Below are positions 8,732 to 16,334 of a stretch of 64,000 nt of DNA, one piece after another. Every line of letters starts with the position of its first letter. Position 1 is the first letter of the stretch. Position numbers and translations under genes: made by a program. The stretch is from Chitinimonas_A lacunae (GTDB taxonomy: Bacteria > Pseudomonadota > Gammaproteobacteria > Burkholderiales > Chitinimonadaceae), in NCBI RefSeq assembly GCF_042650885.1, contig NZ_JBHSBU010000001.1:2666001-2730000 (forward strand), given 5' to 3'. The notes beneath the pieces are model-generated. The model did not search any database. It was not told the origin of the DNA and saw only the letters and a program-made list of their open reading frames with translations.

Positions 8732-8754
8732 GGCCGCCTCCAGGGCGGCCTTTT
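8732..8754 (+). terminator. Rho-independent terminator
   Basis: The stem GGCCGCC (8732-8738) pairs with GGCGGCC (8744-8750) around a 5-base loop and is followed by TTTTG. It ends the CoA-transferase-like / small ORF transcript. Confidence 0.8.
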
Positions 8755-8757
8755 GTA

Positions 8758-9104
8758 TGGGGAAACGACGCGTCCTGGCCTCGCCACCGGGTCGGACGAT
8801 AGGAGCGTCATCTCGACTCGCCTTTTGCCATGGAACGAGGACGAGACGGTTCGGCGTCCGGTCAATTCGGAGTCAGTGTGTCCGGCCCTCAAAGCGCCGG
8901 TTCCTAACGCTCAACCAGACTTGCTGCGATGCCGATTTCAGTGGAAATGCACTAAGCGGCGAGCATATCGTGTCCACGCCCCTCCTCGATCCGGACGGCG
9001 AGAAGAAGTGGCTTGGCACGCCGTGTCGAGAGAGAACGGGAATCAGGCTACGGGCTGTAGCTGGTCCTGGCGGGAGCCGGACACAGACAGCCCTCTGAAA
9101 ACCA
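8758..9104. other. Intergenic stretch with no supported gene
   Basis: About 350 bases between two terminators. Open frames exist on the plus strand (for example from 8753), but they have no ribosome-binding site, run through the terminator at 9105 and into the convergent gene, and show no recognisable protein pattern. I see no RNA gene or repeat. Confidence 0.5.
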
Positions 9105-9128
9105 ACAAGGCCGCCCTGGCGGCCTTGT
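9105..9128 (-). terminator. Terminator of the leftward enoyl-CoA hydratase operon
   Basis: A perfect 11-base stem ACAAGGCCGCC / GGCGGCCTTGT with a minimal loop, followed on the minus strand by TGGTTTTC. It starts 15 bases after the stop of the crotonase-family gene. Confidence 0.75.
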
Positions 9129-9143
9129 CGTTGGCGCCTCACC

Positions 9144-9956
9144 TCAGTCGCGGAAGACGGCCCTGTCCTTCATCACCGCCGCCATGGCCGCGGCTTCGAG
9201 GTCTTTGGAGATCAACATCCCGGCATTCCAGGCCGCCACATAGCGTAGACCCTCGGCAACCGTATGGTCGCGCGCGTAGTTGAGGTTTTCCTTGAGGCCG
9301 CGCACGGTCAGCGGCGACTTGGCGGCGATGGCGTCGGCGATGCCGGTGACGTCCATCATCATGGTGGTCTGGTCGACATAGCAGCGGTTGACCAGCCCCA
9401 TCCGCTCGGCTTCCTCGCCGTGGACTTCGCGTGCCGTATAGGCCAGTTCACGGCTGCGGCCGTCGCCGATGATCTTGGGCAGCCGTTGCAGCACGCCGAC
9501 ATCGGCGACGATGCCCAGATCGACCTCCTTCAGCTGGAATACCGCCTCGGCGCTGCAATAGCGCATATCGCACGCGGCCACCAGATCAAGGCCACCACCG
9601 ATGCAGCGACCCTGGATCGCCGCGATCACCGGCTTACGGCAGCGTTCGAGCGCCGTGAGGCTGTCTTGCAGTTCGATGATCAGCAGCCGCAATTTTTCAT
9701 TCTGGCGGCCGGCGCACTCGTCCTGGATACGGTGCTGCACGCTGACCAGCATCGACAGATCGATGCCGGCGCAGAAATGGTCACCATTGCCAAGCAGCAG
9801 GCCGACCCGGGCCGATTCGGTGCGGTCGAGCCATTCAAACACCTGGCGCAGCTCCAGCCACATGTCCTCGTTCATGGCATTGGCCTTGTCGGGACGGTTG
9901 AGCGAGATCTGGGCGACGTGGTTTTCGAGGGTGACCTCCAGAGTCTTGTAATGCAT
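9144..9956 (-). CDS. Enoyl-CoA hydratase/isomerase, ECH1-like dienoyl-CoA isomerase
   Basis: Crotonase-family enzyme acting on fatty acyl-CoA. The product is 270 residues. The oxyanion-hole segments are visible (GDHFCAGIDLSML near residues 60-72, and GRCIGGGLDLVAACD). The segment ADVGVLQRLPKIIG closely follows the pattern of delta3,5-delta2,4-dienoyl-CoA isomerases, including the acidic residues in KEVDLG and ADVG. Isomerisation of dienoyl-CoA in unsaturated fatty-acid oxidation is therefore the favoured role. The frame is open to 10013; the ATG at 9956 matches the family N-terminus. It is the last gene of the TetR / DUF4442 / crotonase run. Confidence 0.85.
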   Translation of the reverse strand: MHYKTLEVTLENHVAQISLNRPDKANAMNEDMWLELRQVFEWLDRTESARVGLLLGNGDHFCAGIDLSMLVSVQHRIQDECAGRQNEKLRLLIIELQDSLTALERCRKPVIAAIQGRCIGGGLDLVAACDMRYCSAEAVFQLKEVDLGIVADVGVLQRLPKIIGDGRSRELAYTAREVHGEEAERMGLVNRCYVDQTTMMMDVTGIADAIAAKSPLTVRGLKENLNYARDHTVAEGLRYVAAWNAGMLISKDLEAAAMAAVMKDRAVFRD

Positions 9957-10069
9957 GGTGTGCCTCTTGCGCAGCGGATAAGTGAACGAGGCGCGCCCGG
10001 CGGCACGACCCATATTATCGAATGTTAATATTTGATCGGCCCGGCCGACCTGAGAACGCGACGACTGGT

Positions 10070-10570
10070 TTATTTGCGCTGTTTGGGAATCCAGGCCCAG
10101 GTCATTTCACAGCGGATGGGTTCGGCGCCCGACTCGTCGGTCACGGTGACCGGCACCAGCACTTCGCCCTTGTCGAGACTGCGCACCTCGGCGATCTGTT
10201 CCGGCCGCAGCTGGGCCACCGCCTTGAGGTCGCCCTGGGCGCGGCGCAGGTAGTCCACCTTCATGGTCTTGATCAAGGGTAGCTTGTCATCGGGCAGATT
10301 CATCCCGACCGCAAAACCGGTGGCCGTTTCGGCCAGCAGCGCCATGGCGGCGGCGTGCACGCCCTTGATATGGTTCTGTACCGGCCCACGATTACGGATG
10401 CTGACCACTACCCGTTCGCTGCTCACTTCCTCGAAATCGATCTTGGCGGTGCCCGCGAACTTGACCTTGCTGCCGAATGCCTTGGAACGGGCCCAGCGCC
10501 GCATGAAAGCCGGCAACTGGTCGAATTTGGCGACGACCCGGGTCATGGTGTTATGGAAAGGCTGCTCCAT
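10070..10570 (-). CDS. DUF4442 hotdog-fold protein, putative acyl-CoA thioesterase
   Basis: The product is 166 residues and resembles DUF4442 hotdog-fold proteins related to acyl-CoA thioesterases. The central segment VQNHIKGVHAAAMALLAE matches the N/H...A...A/E active-site helix of that fold, followed by the strand segment PLIKTMKVDYLRRAQG. The ATG at 10570 is chosen over 10594 because GGGAG lies about 8 bases before it. It sits between a TetR regulator and a crotonase-family enzyme, consistent with lipid or acyl-CoA metabolism. The substrate is unknown. Confidence 0.75.
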   Translation of the reverse strand: MEQPFHNTMTRVVAKFDQLPAFMRRWARSKAFGSKVKFAGTAKIDFEEVSSERVVVSIRNRGPVQNHIKGVHAAAMALLAETATGFAVGMNLPDDKLPLIKTMKVDYLRRAQGDLKAVAQLRPEQIAEVRSLDKGEVLVPVTVTDESGAEPIRCEMTWAWIPKQRK

Positions 10571-10703
10571 CGGTGATCTCCCAATTGGCCGCAATTGCGG
10601 CGCCCGATCGAGATTGATCGGGCAGTTTTTGAGTAATTCGAATCAAAAGGCGCATCGCATATTGCACCTAATTTTCCGAAAATTTTATTTTACTAAGCAG
10701 AAC

Positions 10704-11267
10704 TTAACGGGCGCCCAGATCGAGCCGGGCCTGTTTCTTGACTGCATCGAGCCAGTCGGGCTGGAAGCGGGCCAGTTGCAGCGCGCCTTGCAAGGTGGCG
10801 AGCAGCATGGCGGCCTTATCCTCGCAGGCGCCGGCAAAGCGGAAGTGGCCGCTTTGCACCCCATCGCGCAGTACCCGGACGCACCAGTCGTACAACTCAT
10901 CAACAAACTGGCGCGCTTCGCTCTGCATCGCCTCGGGCAAGGTGGCCAGCTCGGCCGACAGCATGCCGGTCGGGCATAGCCGCTCGCTATTGCCGTACAG
11001 CTCGCTCAGCACGTCGAAATACCATTCGAGCTTGACCCAGGGGTCCTGGGCCGTGGCATCGAGCTGGGCGACGGAACGCTGAAAACGGCGTCGGTAACGC
11101 GCCACCAGGGCCACCCCCAGGTCAGCCTTGCTCGGATAGTGATAATGGATCGCCGCGTTTTTCATCCCCAGCGCGCCGGAGATGTGCTGGTAGCTGAAAC
11201 CGTTGAAACCGCGCTCGAGCATCAAGGCTTCGGCGAGGTCGAGGATTTGCTTGGCGGTATCGGACAT
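10704..11267 (-). CDS. TetR/AcrR-family transcriptional regulator
   Basis: The product is 187 residues. The N-terminal TetR DNA-binding domain (about 5-55) shows ILDLAEALMLERGFNGFSY, then the recognition helix region MKNAAIHYHYPSKADLG. The C-terminal ligand-binding domain is all-helical with one CPTGML segment. It lies upstream of, and on the same strand as, the DUF4442 and crotonase genes, and is divergent from an MFS transporter. It therefore probably controls one or both. The frame is open to 11432, but the ATG at 11267 gives the family's normal start. A candidate operator lies 29 bases upstream. Confidence 0.85.
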   Translation of the reverse strand: MSDTAKQILDLAEALMLERGFNGFSYQHISGALGMKNAAIHYHYPSKADLGVALVARYRRRFQRSVAQLDATAQDPWVKLEWYFDVLSELYGNSERLCPTGMLSAELATLPEAMQSEARQFVDELYDWCVRVLRDGVQSGHFRFAGACEDKAAMLLATLQGALQLARFQPDWLDAVKKQARLDLGAR

Positions 11268-11295
11268 GGCGTTTCCTGGGACGGAAATGTAATCG

Positions 11296-11309
11296 AGCAA
11301 GTGCTTGCT
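11296..11309. promoter_or_regulatory. Candidate TetR-family operator
   Basis: Inverted repeat AGCAAG-TG-CTTGCT, 29-42 bases before the TetR ATG in the divergent region with the MFS gene. CAAG/CTTG half-sites are common for TetR-family regulators. Binding by this regulator is inference. Confidence 0.45.
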
Positions 11310-11512
11310 ATGCAATCGGCACAGCATCCGCCGCAATGCGGAAGACAGGTGCTCATGATAGCCCATGCCTCGTCCCGCCAAGCCCCGCGCATCAGCCCCC
11401 CTCACTGCCTCCGCGCCTTCGGCCCCGCTCACCGGCCAGGCCAGCGTCCTGCCTCGGCCGCCGGCTTGAATATATTGCAGCGCAGCGAAGCCGCAAGGCT
11501 AGAATCGCAGCC

Positions 11513-12721
11513 ATGACGCCGTCTCCGCTTCGCATTCTGCTGCCGTTTTCGCTCGGCTATTTCTTTTCCTACTGTCTGCGCACCATCAACGGTGCCATCG
11601 CGCCGCGTCTTGCCGCGGAACTGGGCCTCGATGCGGCCACCCTGGGGCTGATGACCTCGGCCTATTTCCTGGCCTTTGCCTCGGCCCAGTTGCCGATCGG
11701 TCTGGCCATCGACCGTTTCGGCCCGCGCCGGGTCAATGTGACCCTGCTGGCGATCGCCGTCAGCGGCTGCCTGCTGTTTGCACTGGCGCGCGATGCCGGG
11801 CTGCTGATCGTGGCGCGCTCGCTGATCGGCTTTGGGGTGTCGGGCTGTCTGATGACGGCAATCAAGGCCAATGCACAGTGGTTCCCGCTGGCCCGGCTGC
11901 CGGCGCTCAGCGGTTGGGTATCGTTCGCCGGCCTGTTCGGTGCGGTGGTGTCGACCCTGCCGGTCGCCTGGATCGTCGAGCGCGGCGGCATCGAAACGGT
12001 CTTTCTGCTGGCAGCGGGCGTGGGCCTCACCGCCGCGCTGGTGCAGTGGACCCTGGTGCCCGACCATCCGACCCAGCAGGTCGGCAAGTCGCTGCGCCAG
12101 GATCTGGCCGGGATGGTCGAAGTCTTTACCGCGCGGCGCTTCTGGAGTCTTGCCGCCGTGGCCGCCGTGGCGCTCGGCTCGCATATGGCGATGCAGGGGC
12201 TGTGGGTGGGCCAGTGGCTGCGCCAGGTGCGCCATCTCGACGAAACCCAGGCCGGTGCCACGCTGATGATGATGATGCTGGGCGGCCTGACCGGCGCCCT
12301 GCTGTGGGGTCAGCTGGCGAGCCGACTGGCTCGGCGTGGCATTCCGACACTGTGGGTCTATGCCGGCGCCAGTGCGCTCCATCTGGTCACGCTCGGGCTG
12401 ATGGCCGCTGATGCGGCAGTCTCGACCACGGCGCTGATCGTGGTATATGGCCTGAGCGGCATCGTCGGCAATCTGACCTATGCCGTGATCACCAGCCGTT
12501 TCCCGGTCGAACTGGCCGGGCGGGCCAATACCTCGGTCAATCTGCTGATCTTCGTGGTGGCCTTTATCACCCAGGCTGGCTATGGCTATGCGCTCGCAGC
12601 GCTGACGCAGCAGGGGCTGACGATCGCGCAGGCTTACGGCGTGGTGCTGGGAGGAACGGGCGTGGTGGTGGCTGTGCTGCTGTTGTGGGCACTGCTCGAC
12701 CGCAGCGCGCGTCAGCCCTGA
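11513..12721 (+). CDS. Major facilitator superfamily transporter
   Basis: The product is 402 residues with about 12 hydrophobic helices. It begins MTPSPLRILLPFSLGYFF, and the second and third helices carry the MFS signature-like loop GLAIDRFGPRRV (about residues 63-74). The frame is open back to 11336, but that extension is proline-rich and has no membrane character, so the ATG at 11513 is preferred. It is divergent from the TetR regulator gene. The substrate cannot be predicted. Import/export of organic anions (as in NarK/CynX-type MFS) is one possibility only. Confidence 0.8.
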   Translation: MTPSPLRILLPFSLGYFFSYCLRTINGAIAPRLAAELGLDAATLGLMTSAYFLAFASAQLPIGLAIDRFGPRRVNVTLLAIAVSGCLLFALARDAGLLIVARSLIGFGVSGCLMTAIKANAQWFPLARLPALSGWVSFAGLFGAVVSTLPVAWIVERGGIETVFLLAAGVGLTAALVQWTLVPDHPTQQVGKSLRQDLAGMVEVFTARRFWSLAAVAAVALGSHMAMQGLWVGQWLRQVRHLDETQAGATLMMMMLGGLTGALLWGQLASRLARRGIPTLWVYAGASALHLVTLGLMAADAAVSTTALIVVYGLSGIVGNLTYAVITSRFPVELAGRANTSVNLLIFVVAFITQAGYGYALAALTQQGLTIAQAYGVVLGGTGVVVAVLLLWALLDRSARQP

Positions 12722-12804
12722 GTGTTGACGCACCATCCTTGTCAGGCGGAGATGCCGCCTGGCGGTGTCCGAGCCACGGAGCCCGGACCGCCCCAGAAGC
12801 GACA

Positions 12805-12826
12805 ACGCCGCCTCGAAAGGCGGCGT
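12805..12826. terminator. Convergent hairpin between MFS gene and lipoprotein gene
   Basis: Stem ACGCCGCC (12805-12812) and GGCGGCGT (12819-12826) with loop TCGAAA. There is no clear T-run on either side, so it may be a weak bidirectional terminator. Confidence 0.5.
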
Positions 12827-12840
12827 CGGAAGGGGAAGGA

Positions 12841-13029
12841 TCAGGAGTCTGCGGCGGTGGCCTTGCGGACGATGCGCGGGTAGCTGAGCCAGATGACCTG
12901 GCGGCCGTCGCGGCGAGCTTCGCGCTCGACCTGGGCCACCCGTTGCTCGTCGATTTCGGACACATAGCCCGTACTGGCACAACCCGCCAGCAAGGCGCCG
13001 GCCAGACAGGAAACGAGGACGCTGCGCAT
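12841..13029 (-). CDS. Small lipoprotein
   Basis: The product is 62 residues, with a lipoprotein signal peptide MRSVLVSCLAGALLAGC whose lipobox (LAGC) places the lipidated Cys at residue 17. The mature part is short, charged and probably helical (VAQVEREARRDGRQVIWL). A good ribosome-binding site (GAAAGGAAG) lies before the ATG at 13029. It stands alone, convergent with the MFS gene. Function unknown. Confidence 0.7.
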   Translation of the reverse strand: MRSVLVSCLAGALLAGCASTGYVSEIDEQRVAQVEREARRDGRQVIWLSYPRIVRKATAADS

Positions 13030-13178
13030 GGGGTCTTCCTTTCTCGCGGTACTGCCACCTCTCAGCGTAGCCAGCCCCGGTCACGACGGCGGTTGCTTGT
13101 AGCAATGGCCAGGTCGCCGGCGATTGTTTCAAGCTGTGTCTGGCTGACGCAAAGATGAATTTCCTGCAAAAGATATTG

Positions 13179-13199
13179 CATTTCGTCAGCGACGAAATG
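13179..13199. promoter_or_regulatory. Perfect inverted repeat upstream of the esterase gene
   Basis: CATTTCGTC and GACGAAATG form a 9-base perfect dyad around AGC, 59 bases before the ATG at 13259. It has no T-run. A regulator-binding site is the likelier reading. Confidence 0.45.
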
Positions 13200-13258
13200 A
13201 AACACCGCTCCATCGTGCCAAGCTGCCGCCTGACGTCCACCCCCGCCAGGAGTCCGCC

Positions 13259-14260
13259 ATGTCCCGTTCCCTTGTTCGTACCGTCATCGTCTCCACCGTC
13301 TGGCTCGGTGCCCAGGCCGCAGAACTCGCCGCGCCCGCTTCACTGAGCCTTCCCCGTCCTGCCCGTCTGCCGGAACTGGGGCCGGGCGATCATGAAATCT
13401 CGCTGGTCCACCAGAACGTCACCCATCGATTCCAGGTCCACGTCCCGCGCCGGGTCGGCCAGACCTCGCCCGCACCCTTGCTGTTGTCGTTCCACGGCGG
13501 AGGCGGCACCGCTGCCGCCGGGGAGGCCGTGACCCAGTTGATTCCGTTTTCCGACAGCAAGGGTTTCGTGCTGGTGGAGCCCGAAGGCTACGACATCGCC
13601 AACACCGGCGTGCGCACCTGGAATGCCGGCGCCTGCTGCGGCCCGGCCGTCACCCGGCAGATCGACCATGTCGGGGCGACCGCCGCCTTTCTCGATCTGA
13701 TCCAGCGCAAACTGATGATCGACCCCAAACGGATCTACGCCACCGGCCACTCCAACGGCGGCATGCTGGCCTACCGTCTGGCCTGCGAACTGTCCGACCG
13801 AATCGCCGCCATCGCCCCCAACGCCGCCTTTTTGATGAACCAGGACCTGGCGCAGAACCCGCCGCGCACCCTGTTCGCCTGCCAGCCGAAACGGCCGGTG
13901 CCGGTCTTCCATATGCACGGCCTGTCGGATGCCTGTGCACCGTTCAACGGCGGGGTCGGCCACACCGACCCGTCGATCCGCCCGCCGGTCAGCTACGGCA
14001 TCAATCTGTTCCGCCAGCTCAACCGCACCAGCCCCGCTTCGACCATCAGCTATCAGCGTGGCGCCACCACCTGCGAGACCTGGACAGGTCTGACCGGCGC
14101 CGATGTCACCCTCTGCACCAGCGCCGAAGCGGGCCATGTCTGGCCCGGCAGCGATCTGTACCGATGGGAGACCCGCCAGAACTGCGGCGGCAACAAGACC
14201 GAGGATCTCGATGCCAACTCGGCCCTGTGGTCCTTTATGCTGGCCCATCCACTGCCTTGA
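13259..14260 (+). CDS. Secreted poly(3-hydroxybutyrate) depolymerase-like / feruloyl-esterase-like hydrolase
   Basis: Exported serine hydrolase of the LpqC/esterase-PHB-depolymerase group. The product is 333 residues with a signal peptide (MSRSLVRTVIVSTVWLGAQA). The alpha/beta-hydrolase core shows the oxyanion segment SFHGGGGT (about residue 79) and the nucleophile elbow GHSNGG (Ser about 165). A late HVWPG segment (about residue 296) probably carries the catalytic His. Cys pairs (ACCGP, FACQ, DACAP, TTCE, TLCT) suggest disulfides in the exported form. AGGAG precedes the ATG. Substrate could be short-chain polyhydroxyalkanoate or a feruloylated polysaccharide. It is monocistronic, with its own terminator. 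Confidence 0.8.
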   Translation: MSRSLVRTVIVSTVWLGAQAAELAAPASLSLPRPARLPELGPGDHEISLVHQNVTHRFQVHVPRRVGQTSPAPLLLSFHGGGGTAAAGEAVTQLIPFSDSKGFVLVEPEGYDIANTGVRTWNAGACCGPAVTRQIDHVGATAAFLDLIQRKLMIDPKRIYATGHSNGGMLAYRLACELSDRIAAIAPNAAFLMNQDLAQNPPRTLFACQPKRPVPVFHMHGLSDACAPFNGGVGHTDPSIRPPVSYGINLFRQLNRTSPASTISYQRGATTCETWTGLTGADVTLCTSAEAGHVWPGSDLYRWETRQNCGGNKTEDLDANSALWSFMLAHPLP

Positions 14261-14368
14261 CCCGGCGTCCGGCCCGGCCAATCCGCCTGATCCGAAGGGA
14301 CTGTCGCCTGGTTCGCTTGGTGGCGATGGGCGTCGAGGTGGACAGAATGGAGAGCGAGAAATGGAAAT

Positions 14369-14407
14369 GGCTCGGAAATCATCTCCGAGCCATTTATTTA
14401 ATTTCTT
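14369..14407 (+). terminator. Rho-independent terminator after the esterase gene
   Basis: Stem GGCTCGGA (14369-14376) and TCCGAGCC (14384-14391) with a 7-base loop, followed by ATTTATTTAATTTCTT. Confidence 0.75.
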
Positions 14408-14451
14408 CCATATATCCGCCACATTACTTGCAGATAATTTTCAGAAAATAT

Positions 14452-15159
14452 TTATTTGCGACTTTTCTCCGCCTTGGCCTCATGGCGCGCCCATTCAAGT
14501 CGCCCCACGGTTCCCACATCGACCCAGCGACCGCCGAAATGCTCCCCGCTCAAGCGGCCTGCGGCCATGGCGGCCAGGAAATGCGGCAGCAGCGGTCCGG
14601 GCCGGTCGCCCGGGATGTCGGCAAAGAACTGCGGCGAATAGACCGCGATGCCGCTGAAAGTCAGCGGCACCAATCCTTCGCCATGCGGCGTCACCCGCCC
14701 CGAGGGCAGCAGGGCCAGATCGGCGCCGGTCGGGTAGGAAGGCTTGTCAACCAGCACCAGATGGCCGAGCCGGTCCGGATCGGTCGCCATCGCACCAGCG
14801 ATGTCGTGGGCCTTGGCAAAGTCGTAGTCGGTCCAGATATCGCCATTGACCACCAGAAACGGCTGCCCGCCCAGCAAAGGCAGCGCACGGGCAATGCCGC
14901 CCGCCGTTTCAAGACCGGTGCCTTCGCGCGAATAGGTGATTTCCACCCCCCAGGTCCGCCCGTCACCGAGCCGGGCCTCGATTTTCTGGCCAAGCCAGGC
15001 GTGGTTGATCACCACCTCACGAAAACCGGCCGCGGCCAGTCGGCGCAGATGGCAGGCGATCAGCGGTTCACCGCCGACTTCCAGCAGGGGCTTGGGCGTA
15101 TGGTCGGTCAGCGGCCGCATCCGTTCACCGCGACCAGCGGCGAGAAGCATGACTTTCAT
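14452..15159 (-). CDS. murU: N-acetylmuramate alpha-1-phosphate uridylyltransferase MurU
   Basis: Nucleotidyltransferase making UDP-MurNAc from MurNAc-alpha-1-phosphate in the peptidoglycan recycling shortcut that bypasses de novo UDP-MurNAc synthesis. The product is 235 residues. The nucleotide-binding signature LLAAGRGERMRPLT is at residues 5-18, followed by KPLLEVGG, and the metal-binding aspartate is in VVNGDIWTDYD. The frame is open to 15267; the ATG at 15159 gives the standard N-terminus MKVMLLAAG. The family resemblance to glucose-1-phosphate thymidylyltransferases is resolved toward MurU by the nearby amgK. An unrelated aldolase gene lies between the two. Confidence 0.88.
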   Translation of the reverse strand: MKVMLLAAGRGERMRPLTDHTPKPLLEVGGEPLIACHLRRLAAAGFREVVINHAWLGQKIEARLGDGRTWGVEITYSREGTGLETAGGIARALPLLGGQPFLVVNGDIWTDYDFAKAHDIAGAMATDPDRLGHLVLVDKPSYPTGADLALLPSGRVTPHGEGLVPLTFSGIAVYSPQFFADIPGDRPGPLLPHFLAAMAAGRLSGEHFGGRWVDVGTVGRLEWARHEAKAEKSRK

Positions 15160-15196
15160 GGGGTTTCCGTGGCTTGGGTGGACAAGGAGGATCGAC

Positions 15197-16249
15197 TCAA
15201 CGCTTGGCGGGATCGAAGAAGGCTTCCACCAGACGCAAGGTAGCGGCAATCGCCGCGGCATCGACATCGAGATGCGTCACCCAGCGCTGCTGGGCCACCC
15301 CGCTGATCAACACCCCCTGTTGACGCAGATAAACGGCGAAATCGGCAGCGATGGCCGGATCGACCGACACGAACAGCATATTGGTCTGCACCGGAGCGAC
15401 CGTGAGCGCCGCAAAGCGGCTCAGCCCTTCGGCGAGCAGCCGGGCATTGACGTGGTCCTCGCCGATACGCGGCAGATGATGACGCAGCGCATGACGGCCG
15501 GCTTCGGCCAGCAGACCGGCCTGACGCATCCCGCCACCCAGCATCTTGCGCCAGCGGCGGGCCTGGCTCAGGAAATCCTTGCGGCCGACCAGTACCGAAC
15601 CGACCGGCGCACCCAGGCCCTTGGACAGGCACAGCGACACACTGTCGAAGCCGCGCGCCACTTCGGCCGGTGCGACGCCCAGCGCAGCGGCGGCATTCCA
15701 CAGCCGTGCCCCGTCCAGATGGGTCGCCAGACCATGGCGACGGGCCAAGGCCAGCGCGTCGGCCACATAGGCTGGCGGCAGCACCTTGCCGCCGATGGTG
15801 TTTTCCAGCGCCAGCAGCCGGGTACGGGCGAAATGGGGGTCGTCAGGCTTGATCGCCGCTTCGAGCTGATCGAGCGGCAGGCTGCCGTCGGCAGCGTGTT
15901 CCAGCGGCTGCGGCTGGATGCTGCCCAGCACCGCCGCCCCGCCGCCTTCCCAGCGGTAGCAATGCGCCAGCTGGCCGACCAGGTATTCGTCGCCGCGCTG
16001 ACAATGGGTCATCAGCGCCACCAGATTGGATTGGGTCCCCGACGGCAGAAACAGCCCGGCCTCGAAACCGGTCAGCTCGGCAGTTTCGGCTTCGAGTGCC
16101 TGGACGGTGTAGTCGTCGCCCCATACATCGTCGCCCACTTCGGCCGCCGCCATGGCCGCCAGCATCGCAGGCGTGGGACGGGTGACGGTATCGCTGCGGA
16201 AATCGTAGAGCACGCGCTGCGGCGTGGCGGAGGCGGTCGGATAGCTCAT
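15197..16249 (-). CDS. ltaE: Low-specificity L-threonine aldolase (PLP-dependent)
   Basis: Cleaves L-threonine or L-allo-threonine to glycine and acetaldehyde. The product is 350 residues, normal for the family. Hallmarks are DFRSDTVTRPTPAML near the N-terminus, LPSGTQSNLVALM, the HLDGARLWNA segment and SLCLSKGLGAPVGS, which carries the PLP lysine. The frame is open to 16351, overlapping amgK, but the ATG at 16249 has GGGAAA upstream and matches the family start. It lies between amgK and murU on the same strand. I see no pathway reason for this placement. Confidence 0.9.
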   Translation of the reverse strand: MSYPTASATPQRVLYDFRSDTVTRPTPAMLAAMAAAEVGDDVWGDDYTVQALEAETAELTGFEAGLFLPSGTQSNLVALMTHCQRGDEYLVGQLAHCYRWEGGGAAVLGSIQPQPLEHAADGSLPLDQLEAAIKPDDPHFARTRLLALENTIGGKVLPPAYVADALALARRHGLATHLDGARLWNAAAALGVAPAEVARGFDSVSLCLSKGLGAPVGSVLVGRKDFLSQARRWRKMLGGGMRQAGLLAEAGRHALRHHLPRIGEDHVNARLLAEGLSRFAALTVAPVQTNMLFVSVDPAIAADFAVYLRQQGVLISGVAQQRWVTHLDVDAAAIAATLRLVEAFFDPAKR

Positions 16250-16334
16250 CGCGGATCGTTTCCCGTTCAGGTTCGCTACGGACGCGGCGGCCGCCGCGTC
16301 GACATGCGGGTCGGACCCTGGCGGTCCGGCCCGC

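Noticed and set aside
8753..9283. Plus-strand 176-codon frame after the terminator at 8732
   Set aside because: No ribosome-binding site, runs through a terminator and into the convergent crotonase gene, and resembles no protein.
11429..13240. 603-codon minus-strand open frame across the MFS gene and the lipoprotein gene
   Set aside because: Its translation is low-complexity, and the plus-strand MFS gene and minus-strand lipoprotein explain the region.
13155..13346. 63-codon frame overlapping the esterase start
   Set aside because: It spans the dyad, has no ribosome-binding site, and the esterase signal peptide in another frame explains its second half.
15197..16249. Threonine aldolase as part of MurNAc recycling
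   Set aside because: No step of the pathway uses this reaction; its placement is recorded as a curiosity only.
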